Counted from the stretch's first letter, positions 7,948 through 14,361 are shown. The stretch: 15,558 bases of DNA from JBJXGF01 sp046153015 (GCA_046153015.1 JBJXGF010000271.1:1-15558), one strand, 5' to 3'. Made by a program: numbers and translations. The notes: generated by a model from the sequence alone, not told the origin.

Positions 7948-7966
7948 CCCCTGTTCTACTCAGGGG
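7948..7966. promoter_or_regulatory. Inverted repeat at the start of the nuclease gene
   Basis: CCCCTG and CAGGGG form a perfect 6-bp dyad around a 7-nt loop, ending two bases before the nuclease GTG and 41 nt past the fadB2 stop. On the minus strand a TAGAAC -10-like hexamer (7958-7953) falls inside it, 7 nt from the GTG. It could be an operator or a weak terminator for fadB2. Confidence 0.3.
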
Positions 7967-8007
7967 GTGTGACAGGCACGCGGATGCTCGCGGCGCAAGC
8001 CGACCTC

Positions 8008-8871
8008 TCAGCGGGCGGCGTAGTCGTAGAAGCCGCGGCCGGCCTTGCGCCCGAGCAGGCCCGCCTCGCACATGCGCGACAGCAGCGGCGGCGGCGCGTA
8101 GAGCTGCTCGCGGAACTCCTCGTACATCACCTCGGCCACCGCCATTGTGGTGTCGAGGCCGATCAGGTCGCACAGCGCGAGCGGCCCCATCGGGTGGTTG
8201 CAGCCCTCGACCATCCCCGCGTCGATGTCCGACGCGGTGGCGAAGCCCGACTCGAGCATCCGGATGGCCGACAGGATGTACGGCACGAGCAGGGCGTTCA
8301 CGATGAAGCCGGCGCGATCCTGGGACAGGATCACCCGCTTGCCGAGCAGGTTCGAGGAGAACTGCCTGACCTGCTCCACAGTCTCGGGCGCCGAGAGGAG
8401 CGAGGTCACGACCTCCACGAGCCGCATGACCGGGACCGGGTTGAAGAAGTGCATGCCGATCACGTGCGCCGGCCGGTTGGTGGCCATCGCCAGCTTCATG
8501 ATCGGGATCGAGGAGGTGTTCGAGGCCATGATCGCGTCGGGCGATTCGAGCACCTTGTCCAACGCGGCGAACACGGTGAGCTTCTCCGCCTCGTTCTCGA
8601 CGACGGCCTCGACCACGAGCTGGCGGTCGGCGAGGTCGCCGAAGTCGGTGGTGACCACGAGGCGGGCCAACGCCGCGTCGCGGTCGGCCTCGGCCAGCTT
8701 GCTGGCGTTGACCGCCCGGTTGAGCGAGGACTCGATGCGCTCGCGGCCCCGCTCGGCCTGCGCGGCGTCGACCTCGTGCACGATCACGTCGCAGCCGGCC
8801 CGAGCCATGACCTCGGCGATGCCCGAGCCCATGAGCCCGCAGCCGATCACCCCAACCCGTTCGATGCCCAT
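8008..8871 (-). CDS. fadB2: 3-hydroxybutyryl-CoA dehydrogenase (FadB2-like)
   Basis: The 287-residue enzyme is the stand-alone L-3-hydroxyacyl-CoA dehydrogenase that interconverts 3-hydroxybutyryl-CoA and acetoacetyl-CoA with NAD(H), in beta-oxidation or in polyhydroxyalkanoate/butyrate metabolism. The N-terminal Rossmann fold carries GCGLMGSG (10-17). Family catalytic positions are all present: Ser120 in SNTSS, His141 and Glu153 in GMHFFNPVPVMRLVE, and Asn192 in AGFIVN. The C-terminal all-alpha dimerisation domain has GCNHPMGPLALCDLIGLDT and ends in GRKAGRGFYDY. Length and wording closely follow mycobacterial FadB2, as recalled. The ATG at 8871 has a GAAGG Shine-Dalgarno at 8885-8881 (9-nt spacer). 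The upstream HTH gene is 151 bp away and a separate promoter is likely. No other beta-oxidation gene is adjacent. Confidence 0.95.
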   Translation of the reverse strand: MGIERVGVIGCGLMGSGIAEVMARAGCDVIVHEVDAAQAERGRERIESSLNRAVNASKLAEADRDAALARLVVTTDFGDLADRQLVVEAVVENEAEKLTVFAALDKVLESPDAIMASNTSSIPIMKLAMATNRPAHVIGMHFFNPVPVMRLVEVVTSLLSAPETVEQVRQFSSNLLGKRVILSQDRAGFIVNALLVPYILSAIRMLESGFATASDIDAGMVEGCNHPMGPLALCDLIGLDTTMAVAEVMYEEFREQLYAPPPLLSRMCEAGLLGRKAGRGFYDYAAR

Positions 8872-8908
8872 GCGCGTCTGCCTTCGTCGTGCGCCAGATC
8901 AGGCCGCC

Positions 8909-8914
8909 AGCGTA
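8909..8914 (-). promoter_or_regulatory. -10 element (TACGCT) of fadB2
   Basis: TACGCT on the minus strand would place the transcription start near 8902, with a leader of about 30 nt that includes the GAAGG ribosome site at 8885-8881. It lies in the 151-bp gap upstream of fadB2. Confidence 0.35.
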
Positions 8915-9022
8915 GGCGCGCGCCGTCGCCCCCCACGCACCGAAGCGGCGCGTGGCGCGTCGGCGACGCTACCGGATTCCCGGGGAGGTCAGGCCGCCGG
9001 GCGGGCGCTCGACCAGCGCCGC

Positions 9023-9688
9023 TCAGGCGGGCTCGAGGACGAGCGTGCCGAACGGGCCAGCGGCGGCGAGCACGCCCGCCGCCCACAATGCGGCCCGGCC
9101 GGTCAGCGCCGCCTCCTCCGCCACGGCGGCGGGCGCACCGGCGCGGTGGGCGGCCGCGAGGTGGTGGAGCCGCCGGGCGATCTCCACCGGCGCCGCGCCG
9201 AGGGCGTAGGCCAGCACGTCGGCGTCGCCGGCCGGCGCGTCCCTCGGGCCGATGCGGGCCCGGAGCGCGTGCGCCAACGCGGCGTAGCGGGCGAGGACGG
9301 CGCCGAGCGGGGGCGACCCGTCGCCGTCGGGTGCGTCGCGGGCGTCGCGGCGGTCGAGCACCAGCCGCAGGGGGCCCGGCGCGCCGGCGCCGAGCGGGCC
9401 GGCGGCGAGCTGGTAGATCGAGCCGAGCAGGATCAGCAGCCCGTCATCGACGGCGCCGTCGCCCGACTCGACCGCGGCGAGCAGATCGGGCGTGCAGAGC
9501 CGCCGTGAGCGCACCGCCAGCTCCTCGAGCGACACGCCCAGCCACGCGCGCTGCGCGCGCAGAACCGGCCCGAGACGGTGGAGGGAGACCAGCGCGGGAG
9601 GCGGGGGAGGCGCGGGCGTGACGCGGGGCGCCGCCGCCTGGCCGCGCGCCGCGGCGCTGGCGGGCGACGATGCGAACAGGGTGGTCAC
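9023..9688 (-). CDS. Hypothetical protein with N-terminal XRE-like helix-turn-helix
   Basis: The 221-residue protein has a disordered Ala/Pro N-terminus (1-35, with a run of five prolines at 27-31), then a region (about 39-95, LGPVLRAQRAWLGVSLEELAVRSRRLCTPDLLAAVESGDGAV in outline) whose pattern fits a Cro/C1-type helix-turn-helix. Leu-Glu-Glu-Leu-Ala begins helix 2, and a VESGDG turn corresponds to the usual E-G/N-G after helix 4. The remainder (100-221) is Ala-rich and predicted helical, with no membrane span and no recognised effector domain. A DNA-binding role is inferred only from the N-terminal fold and no target can be named. The start is a GTG at 9688 without a clear Shine-Dalgarno; no better start exists nearby. 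It lies between fadB2 and the Gfo/Idh/MocA gene, all leftward. Confidence 0.7.
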   Translation of the reverse strand: MTTLFASSPASAAARGQAAAPRVTPAPPPPPALVSLHRLGPVLRAQRAWLGVSLEELAVRSRRLCTPDLLAAVESGDGAVDDGLLILLGSIYQLAAGPLGAGAPGPLRLVLDRRDARDAPDGDGSPPLGAVLARYAALAHALRARIGPRDAPAGDADVLAYALGAAPVEIARRLHHLAAAHRAGAPAAVAEEAALTGRAALWAAGVLAAAGPFGTLVLEPA

Positions 9689-9766
9689 GCCCGAGTAATC
9701 GGCGTCGCATTCGGGCGCCTTAGTAGGGAAAATCGCCCAGGCGCCGGCGGGCGGCCCCGGGTGGGG

Positions 9767-10744
9767 TCAGGCCGCCGGCCGGCGCGGGGCCAGCCCCGCG
9801 GCGCGGTAGATCGCGTCGAGGGTGCGGGCGTTGCCAAGGCTGTCGGCCCCGCTGACCCGCGGGGGCTCACCGGCCACGGTTCGCGCGAACGCGTCGAGCT
9901 GGTGGTCGAACGTGGAGCGGCCGGGCACGGTCTCGCTCCAGGCGCCCGCCTCCCCCTCGACGCGCAGCGTGTGGCCGAGCTGCGGGGTGAGCGGGTTGTC
10001 GAGGCGGATCGCGCCGGCCGTGCCGTGAACCTCGAGCCAGGTGCGCCGCGGCCCCCGGCTCGGGTCCATGGAGCAGTGGATGCGGCCGACCGCCCCCGAG
10101 GGGAAGGCCAGCCCGGCGCTCATCTCGAGGTCCACCTCGGGCGGGCCGACCACGGCCGACGCGTCGATGACCTCGGGCTCCTCGCCGGCGGCGAAGCGGG
10201 CCCAGTGCACCGGGTAGCAGCCGAGGTCCATCAGCGCGCCGCCGCCGAGGGCCAGCTCGTACCGGATGTTCGGCGCGTGCACGGGCGTGGTGAACCCGGC
10301 GTCGACGCGCGTGACCCGGCCGATCTCGCCCGCCGCCAGCAGCGCGCCGAGCCGTTCGGCCAGCGGGTGGCAGCGCCAGTGCTGCGCCTCCACCAGGGCC
10401 AGGCCGGCGTCGGAAGCCTGGGCCACCAGCTCAGCCGCTTCGTCGGCGTTGGCGGCGAGGGGCTTCTCGCAGAGCACGTGCTTGCCCCCGGCCAGGGCAG
10501 CGCGCACCCACCGGCCGTGCAGCGCGGCGGGCAGCGCCACGTACACGGCGTCGAGCTCAGGCGCGTCGCACAGCGCCTGGTAGTCGCGCGCCGCCGAGGC
10601 GATGTCGTGCTCCGCGGCGAAGGCCTTCGCCCGCTCGAACGAACGGGCGGCGACGGCGGCCGCGTCAACCCCGGCCAGCTCGCGGGCGGGGGCCACCACC
10701 GCCTTCGGGGCGATGCGCGCCGCGCCCAGTATCCCGATCCGCAT
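9767..10744 (-). CDS. Gfo/Idh/MocA family oxidoreductase
   Basis: The 325-residue NAD(P)-dependent dehydrogenase opens with a Rossmann fold (MRIGILGAARIAPKA; the second glycine of GxGxxA is Ala, as often seen in this subgroup). It has the family EKP motif at 93-95 (HVLCEKPLAANADEA), with Lys94 expected to act in catalysis, and GGALMDLGCYPVHW, giving Asp173 and His180 at the active site. The rest is the alpha/beta substrate-binding domain. Members oxidise or reduce sugars, inositols or dihydrodiols. The GAARIA start and H-W-R-C-H-P stretch recall the dihydrodiol dehydrogenase/glucose-fructose oxidoreductase branch, but the substrate cannot be fixed. The ATG at 10744 is divergent from the beta-helix gene with a 49-bp shared promoter region. 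The 78-bp gap to the HTH gene shows no obvious terminator. Confidence 0.93.
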   Translation of the reverse strand: MRIGILGAARIAPKAVVAPARELAGVDAAAVAARSFERAKAFAAEHDIASAARDYQALCDAPELDAVYVALPAALHGRWVRAALAGGKHVLCEKPLAANADEAAELVAQASDAGLALVEAQHWRCHPLAERLGALLAAGEIGRVTRVDAGFTTPVHAPNIRYELALGGGALMDLGCYPVHWARFAAGEEPEVIDASAVVGPPEVDLEMSAGLAFPSGAVGRIHCSMDPSRGPRRTWLEVHGTAGAIRLDNPLTPQLGHTLRVEGEAGAWSETVPGRSTFDHQLDAFARTVAGEPPRVSGADSLGNARTLDAIYRAAGLAPRRPAA

Positions 10745-10778
10745 GCGGCCATTGAACCCGTTGGGGCCGGACGCTCGA

Positions 10779-10784
10779 TACGAT
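10779..10784 (+). promoter_or_regulatory. -10 element (TACGAT) of beta-helix gene, leaderless arrangement
   Basis: TACGAT lies 9 nt before the ATG at 10794 in an AT-richer patch of the 49-bp divergent intergenic region. TTGAAC at 10752-10757 is too far upstream (21-nt spacer) to be a good -35 box. Confidence 0.4.
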
Positions 10785-10793
10785 CATCGGACG

Positions 10794-11942
10794 ATGCCCG
10801 CCGCCCATGCACGCGCCCGCCGTGGGCGCGTGGGCGCCTGGGCGGCGCTGCTGGCCCTGGCGGTGTTGGGCGCGGTGGCGTGGCGGGTCACGTCGCGGTC
10901 GCCGGCCCCGCCAGAGGGCGCCGACGGGTCGGACCGCTCCGCCGCTGAGTCCCCCTCTGCCTCTGCCTCTGGTCGCGGGGCGCCCGGCGCCGCCGACGGC
11001 GCGGCGGCCGAGGTCCGCCCGCCGCTGCGCCGCCTCGAGGTGCGCCCCGGCGTCGCGCCCGCCCCGGGCGAGCTGGTGTTCGCCACGCTCGTGGCCGCGC
11101 TCGGCGAAGCCCGCCCGGGGGACCTGGTCGACGTGGCGCCCGGCGTCTACGAAGGCCCGATCGAGACGGTTCGGCCCGGCGGCCCGCGTGACCCGATCCG
11201 CCTGCGCGGCGGCGGCGCCCGCCTGGAGGGGGGCGGCACGGACGACGCGGTGACGATCACCCACGACTACGTGCACCTCGAGGGCTTCGAGATCACCGGC
11301 GCCGACCGGCTGGTGCTGGTGCGCGGCGCGTCGGGCGTGGTGCTGGCCGACAACCACCTCCACGGCGCCGGCGGGGAGTGCGTGCGGCTGCGGTGGTTCG
11401 CCCGCCGCAACCTGATCCGGGACAATCGGATCGAGGATTGCGGCGACGAGGGCTTCGACCTGGCGGCCAAGCACAAGAACGGCGAGGGCGTGTACATCGG
11501 CACCGCGCCCGAGCAGCTCTCGAAGAACCCCACCTCGGCGCCGGACAACTCCGACGGCAACGTGGTGCGGGGCAACCGCATCCGCGCCCGGGCCGAGTGC
11601 GTCGACGTGAAGGAGGCGGCGCGGGACAACCTGATCGAGGGCAACGACTGCCGGGGCGGGCTCGACGAGGAGGCCGGCGGGTTCTCCTCCCGCGGGGTGG
11701 CCACCGTGATCCGCGACAACCTCTCCGCCGGGCACAAGGGCGCGGGCGTGCGCCTCGGGGGCGACGGCCGGCGCGACGGCATCGACAGCGTGGTGGTGGG
11801 CAACCGCCTCGTCGACAACGACGGCTTCGGCGTGAAGGTCGAGCGGCGGCCCCAGCGTGAGATCTGCGGCAACGTGGTGCAGGGCAACGACGACGGCGCG
11901 GTGAACGAGAAGGAGGACTTCGACCCCGCCGCCCGCTGTTAG
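10794..11942 (+). CDS. Membrane-anchored right-handed parallel beta-helix protein
   Basis: The 382-residue protein has a basic N-terminus, one hydrophobic helix (about 13-30) acting as signal anchor or uncleaved signal, and a Ser/Ala/Pro/Gly-rich linker (35-75). A right-handed parallel beta-helix follows (about 95-375), the pectate-lyase-like fold. It shows the typical N-terminal turn (GDLVDVAPGVYEGPI) and repeated coils with G/N-x-I/V-x-x-N patterns (VVLADNHLHG, NLIRDNRIEDCGDEGFDL, GNVVRGNRI, NLIEGNDCRGG, ATVIRDNLSAG, VVVGNRLVDNDGFGV, CGNVVQGND). GEGVYIG near 230 and ECVDVKE near 268 recall a lyase-like subfamily. It is probably on the outer face of the membrane, binding or cleaving a polysaccharide; no catalytic residues can be assigned. 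The ATG at 10794 is preferred to upstream open frame because it follows a -10 element and begins the signal. The stop overlaps that of the convergent dehydrogenase. Confidence 0.85.
   Translation: MPAAHARARRGRVGAWAALLALAVLGAVAWRVTSRSPAPPEGADGSDRSAAESPSASASGRGAPGAADGAAAEVRPPLRRLEVRPGVAPAPGELVFATLVAALGEARPGDLVDVAPGVYEGPIETVRPGGPRDPIRLRGGGARLEGGGTDDAVTITHDYVHLEGFEITGADRLVLVRGASGVVLADNHLHGAGGECVRLRWFARRNLIRDNRIEDCGDEGFDLAAKHKNGEGVYIGTAPEQLSKNPTSAPDNSDGNVVRGNRIRARAECVDVKEAARDNLIEGNDCRGGLDEEAGGFSSRGVATVIRDNLSAGHKGAGVRLGGDGRRDGIDSVVVGNRLVDNDGFGVKVERRPQREICGNVVQGNDDGAVNEKEDFDPAARC
10954..10971 (+). repeat. Three tandem CCTCTG hexamers in beta-helix gene linker
   Basis: Three perfect copies of CCTCTG lie in the Ser/Ala linker of the beta-helix protein. 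The codons give alternating Ser and Ala, and gain or loss of a unit would keep the frame, so linker length could vary between strains. Confidence 0.6.
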
Positions 11943-12928
11943 AAGCTCAGGCTCACCTTGAGCGCCCCATCGCCGGCGTGGTGGGCCAGCTCGAACGCCT
12001 CGTCGATGCGCTCGATGGGCAGCACGTGCGACAGGAGCGGCGACACGTCGATCTCGCCCCGCTCGATGAAGCCGAGCGCCGCCCGGAACGACGCGAGGCC
12101 CCCCTCGCCCTGCGCGCCGTACGTGGTGTGCGCAGTGAGCCGCTTGCGGAAGAACTGCTGGAAGCTGATCGGCGCCGGCGCCTTGGAGTCGGGCAGGCCG
12201 AACCAGAACAGCTCGCCGTCGGCCCGGCACAGCTCGATGGACTGCGCCAGGGTCTCCTTCCGCCCCACCGCCTCCACCACGTAATCGGCGCCCTGGCCGC
12301 CGGTGAGGTCGCGCACGGCCGCCCGCACATCGTCGGCGGCCGGGTCGAGCGACACGTCGGCGCCGAAGCGCTCGCCGATCTTGCGGCGGGCGGCGGCCGG
12401 CTCGACGGCCACAACCCGGGCGGCGCCGAGCCGCTTGAGCAGCCACGTCCAGAACAGCCCGGCGGAGCCTTGGCCGAGCACCAGCGCGGTGCGGCCCATC
12501 ACGTCGGTCGGGTGGCGGCGCTGCGCGTAGAGCACGGTGCCGAGCTGCTGCGCCATGAGCAGCTGGGCGCGGGGCACGGCCGGGTCCACCGGCAGCGTGA
12601 CGAGGTTGGCGCCGGCCACCCGCTGGATCTCGGCGAAGCACCGCCCGAGCGGGGCGAAGGGCACGCAGAGCACCCAGTCGCCGGGGGCGTGGTCGGGGTG
12701 GCGGCTCTCGAGCACCTGCCCGACGCCCTCGTGGCCCGGGAAGCCCGGCATCCACGGCCCGGGCGGCGCCTCCACCCCGTACATCACGATGTGCAGGTCG
12801 CTCCCGCAGATCGAGGCGAGCTCGCTGCGCACGAGCACCTCGCCGTCGCCGGCCGGCTCGAGCGGAACCTCCTCGCACACGATCCGCCCGACCTCGACCA
12901 TGTGGCCCGCCCGCATGAGCTCTGGCAT
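11939..12928 (-). CDS. Zinc-type medium-chain alcohol dehydrogenase family protein
   Basis: The 329-residue MDR-superfamily oxidoreductase has an N-terminal GroES-like domain and a C-terminal Rossmann domain. The catalytic-zinc region is visible as SICGSDLH (Cys41) and PGFPGHEGVG (His66, Glu67). The coenzyme motif is VLGQGSAGLF (152-157 GQGSAG), followed by VVAVEPAAAR, whose acidic residue suggests NAD(H). The structural-zinc lobe with four closely spaced cysteines is missing: residues 85-105 hold only Cys88 and Cys97, so it is likely a shortened threonine/sorbitol-dehydrogenase-like or quinone-type member. The substrate is unknown. The start is ATG 12928 with Met10 as an in-frame alternative; no strong Shine-Dalgarno sequence is seen. 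It is divergent from the VOC gene (35 bp) and convergent with the beta-helix gene, sharing stop-codon bases. Confidence 0.92.
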   Translation of the reverse strand: MPELMRAGHMVEVGRIVCEEVPLEPAGDGEVLVRSELASICGSDLHIVMYGVEAPPGPWMPGFPGHEGVGQVLESRHPDHAPGDWVLCVPFAPLGRCFAEIQRVAGANLVTLPVDPAVPRAQLLMAQQLGTVLYAQRRHPTDVMGRTALVLGQGSAGLFWTWLLKRLGAARVVAVEPAAARRKIGERFGADVSLDPAADDVRAAVRDLTGGQGADYVVEAVGRKETLAQSIELCRADGELFWFGLPDSKAPAPISFQQFFRKRLTAHTTYGAQGEGGLASFRAALGFIERGEIDVSPLLSHVLPIERIDEAFELAHHAGDGALKVSLSF

Positions 12929-12947
12929 CGAGCGCCGAGCGTAGCGG

Positions 12948-12953
12948 TAGCCT
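12948..12953 (+). promoter_or_regulatory. -10 element (TAGCCT) upstream of leader ORF and VOC gene
   Basis: TAGCCT lies 8 nt before an ATG at 12962 and 10 nt before the GTG at 12964, matching the leaderless spacing seen elsewhere in the window. It lies in the 35-bp gap between the divergent dehydrogenase and VOC genes. Confidence 0.35.
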
Positions 12954-12961
12954 CGGCGGCC

Positions 12962-13009
12962 ATGTGCAGAGACCGCAGCCGACCGACCCGTCCGGCGGCG
13001 GCGTCGTGA
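12962..13009 (+). CDS. Possible 15-codon leader ORF upstream of VOC gene
   Basis: An ATG placed 8 nt after a -10 element opens a 15-residue frame (MCRDRSRPTRPAAAS) whose TGA at 13007-13009 overlaps an in-frame GTG of the VOC gene at 13006 (GTGA). Such an overlap would couple translation of the VOC protein to the leader. The evidence is positional only; the peptide matches nothing I recognise. The alternative is that GTG 12964 is the true VOC start and this frame is accidental. Confidence 0.25.
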   Translation: MCRDRSRPTRPAAAS

Positions 13010-13869
13010 GCGGGGTCGGCGGCGCCCGCCTCGACCACGTGGCGCTGGCCGCCGAGTCGGCCCTCGACAACTTCGTCCGCTACTACGGCGAGCTCGGCGG
13101 CGCCTGGTACAAGGGCGGCTACGACCCCGGCTTCTACTGGGGCACGCTGCGCTACGCCAACGGGATGAAGGTGGAGCTGCTCGAGCCGACGCCGCCCGAC
13201 CGCCCCACCGACAGCCCCGCCGGCGCCGAGGTCGACGCCACGTTCCTGCGCCGCTTCCTCGACCGCAACGGGCCCGGGCCGCATCACATCACGTTCAAGG
13301 TCGACGACATCTTCCCCGCGCTCGACGCGGTGCGCGCCGCCGGGTTCGAGCCGGTCGGGGTGAGCACCCACCAGGCCGACTGGAAGGAGGCGTTCCTCCA
13401 CCCCCGGCAGAGCTTCGGGGTGGTGGTGCAGCTCAGCCAGTCCGCCTCGCCGCCGCCCGACCCGGCGCTCGCCCCGGTGCTGCCGCCGCTGCGCCGCCGT
13501 CGCCCCGGCGGCTGGGCCAGCGAGGAACGGGCGAGCCTCGCCCGCATCGTGCTGCTCGTAGCCGAGCTCGAGCCGGCCACCGTGCTCTTCGGCGGCCTGC
13601 TCGGCGGCGTCGCCCACGCCGCCGGGGCCGACGCCGCCGGCGAGTGGGTGGAGCTGGCCTGGGCGGAGTCGGGTTCGATCCGCCTGCACGCCCCCCGGGG
13701 CGGGGAGCTCGGCGCGTGGCTCGGCGAGCGGCCGGGCCGGGTGCACCACCTCCACTTCGAGCTCGACGACCCGGCCGGCGTCAGCGCCGCCGAGCCGCTC
13801 GGCGAGGGCCTCTGGACGGTGCCGCCGGAGGCGAACCTCGGCGTCCGCCTCCTGCTCAGCGCCGGCTGA
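12964..13869 (+). CDS. VOC (glyoxalase/dioxygenase-fold) family protein, two-domain
   Basis: The product is 301 residues from GTG 12964, or 287 from GTG 13006. The first half is a clear vicinal-oxygen-chelate domain: RLDHVALA with His25 as first metal ligand, KVELLEP on the second strand pair, GPHHITFKVDD supplying another His, and VVVQLSQS closing the module. The overall look is close to methylmalonyl-CoA epimerase/glyoxalase-like VOC proteins. The second half repeats the fold in weakened form (SLARIVLLVAEL, EWVELAWAESG, GRVHHLHFELDD), without the first His, so it is probably non-catalytic and structural. Both fold together into the usual pseudo-dimeric barrel. A cytosolic role is expected; the substrate is unknown. 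The longer start is listed because it follows the -10 element closely, but 13006 is equally compatible with the domain boundary. Confidence 0.82.
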   Translation: MQRPQPTDPSGGGVVSGVGGARLDHVALAAESALDNFVRYYGELGGAWYKGGYDPGFYWGTLRYANGMKVELLEPTPPDRPTDSPAGAEVDATFLRRFLDRNGPGPHHITFKVDDIFPALDAVRAAGFEPVGVSTHQADWKEAFLHPRQSFGVVVQLSQSASPPPDPALAPVLPPLRRRRPGGWASEERASLARIVLLVAELEPATVLFGGLLGGVAHAAGADAAGEWVELAWAESGSIRLHAPRGGELGAWLGERPGRVHHLHFELDDPAGVSAAEPLGEGLWTVPPEANLGVRLLLSAG

Positions 13870-13902
13870 CCCGGTAGGCGCCGCCGGTCGCGCCGCCCCT
13901 GC

Positions 13903-13930
13903 GGTACAGCGCGTGGTACGCGGCGCGGTA
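13903..13930 (+). repeat. GGTA motifs at 12-nt intervals upstream of toxin-antitoxin-like pair
   Basis: GGTA occurs at 13903, 13915 and 13927, exactly 12 nt apart, the first two as GGTAC; a further copy is at 13873. The third overlaps the TAGGGT -10 element. This could be an operator bound by the RHH protein of the downstream pair, but in GC-rich sequence the pattern may be chance. Confidence 0.35.
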
Positions 13931-13934
13931 GGGT
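13929..13934 (+). promoter_or_regulatory. -10 element (TAGGGT) of RHH/PIN operon, leaderless arrangement
   Basis: TAGGGT is 6 nt before the GTG at 13941, so the antitoxin-like gene is probably translated from a leaderless message. Confidence 0.4.
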
Positions 13935-13940
13935 TGGGAC

Positions 13941-14345
13941 GTGAACGAGGACCTCGAGCGGCTCCTCGACCTGCTCGATCAGGTCGAGGTGGACACCCTC
14001 AACACCTCGGTGCGGTTGCCGGCCGGGTTGCGTCAGGCGGCGGCGCTCGCCGCGAGGCTGGGTTTGGCCGACTCGGTGACGGCGTTGACCGTGGCCGGGC
14101 TGCGCCGCGAGCTCGAGGCGGTGGCCCAGCGGGCCGTGCTCGACGCGCACTACCGCCAGCATCCTGCGGCGAAGCCCTCCCTGGCCGAGATCACGCTCGC
14201 GGCGGCCGAGCTGGAGGGCAACCCCCTCGCCGACCGGCCGGAGCTGATCCGCCGCGCCGCCGACGAGGTCGCCGCCCTCAGAGCCGATCCCGATGCGGAC
14301 GACGTGCTGCTCTACGCCGCCGGTCTGGCCGCCGCGACGGCTTGA
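13941..14345 (+). CDS. Ribbon-helix-helix antitoxin-like protein (VapB position)
   Basis: The 134-residue acidic protein is encoded directly upstream of a PIN-domain gene (16-bp gap), the standard place for a VapB-type antitoxin that binds and neutralises the toxin and represses the operon. Residues 17-60 fit a ribbon-helix-helix DNA-binding fold: a short strand VDTLNTSVRLP, helix AGLRQAAALAARLG, helix SVTALTVAGLRRELEAV. An acidic coil precedes it (MNEDLERLLDLLDQ). The C-terminal half (75-134) is helical and acidic, ending DPDADDVLLYAAGLAAATA, and may be the toxin-binding part. At 134 residues it is clearly longer than usual VapB antitoxins (about 70-90). The start is GTG 13941, behind a -10 element; there is no Shine-Dalgarno sequence. 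The antitoxin role is inferred from the fold and neighbour. Confidence 0.72.
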   Translation: MNEDLERLLDLLDQVEVDTLNTSVRLPAGLRQAAALAARLGLADSVTALTVAGLRRELEAVAQRAVLDAHYRQHPAAKPSLAEITLAAAELEGNPLADRPELIRRAADEVAALRADPDADDVLLYAAGLAAATA

Positions 14346-14350
14346 CAGCC

Positions 14351-14356
14351 GAGGAG
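14351..14356 (+). promoter_or_regulatory. Ribosome binding site (GAGGAG) that fixes the PIN gene start
   Basis: GAGGAG lies 5 nt before a TTG at 14362, in the 16-bp gap after the RHH gene. It is the strongest Shine-Dalgarno in the area and selects TTG 14362 over upstream in-frame starts that would overlap the RHH gene by up to 53 bp. Confidence 0.55.
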
Positions 14357-14361
14357 CACCT

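Noticed and set aside
5564..7972. 802-codon open frame on the plus strand across three leftward genes
   Set aside because: It spans parts of the secreted protein, AI-2E and nuclease genes in antisense, and its composition is shadow-like.
7946..8173. N-terminal extension of the nuclease to position 8173
   Set aside because: It would add 76 Arg/Ala-rich residues lying over the fadB2 3' end; the GTG at 7945 gives the normal family N-terminus.
8924..8968. Inverted repeat CGTCGCC / GGCGACG in the gap between fadB2 and the HTH gene
   Set aside because: A 7-bp GC-only stem with a loop over 30 nt is expected by chance at this GC content.
10665..13070. 801-codon open frame on the minus strand across beta-helix and dehydrogenase genes
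   Set aside because: It is antisense to one real gene and out of frame with another; repetitive Arg/Ala/Gly composition.
13670..13682. tRNA T-arm-like GGGTTCGATCC
   Set aside because: It is inside the second VOC domain in frame, with no acceptor or anticodon stems around it.
14293..14361. Earlier in-frame start for the PIN gene
   Set aside because: It would overlap the RHH gene and precede the strong GAGGAG site; the PIN fold begins right after TTG 14362.
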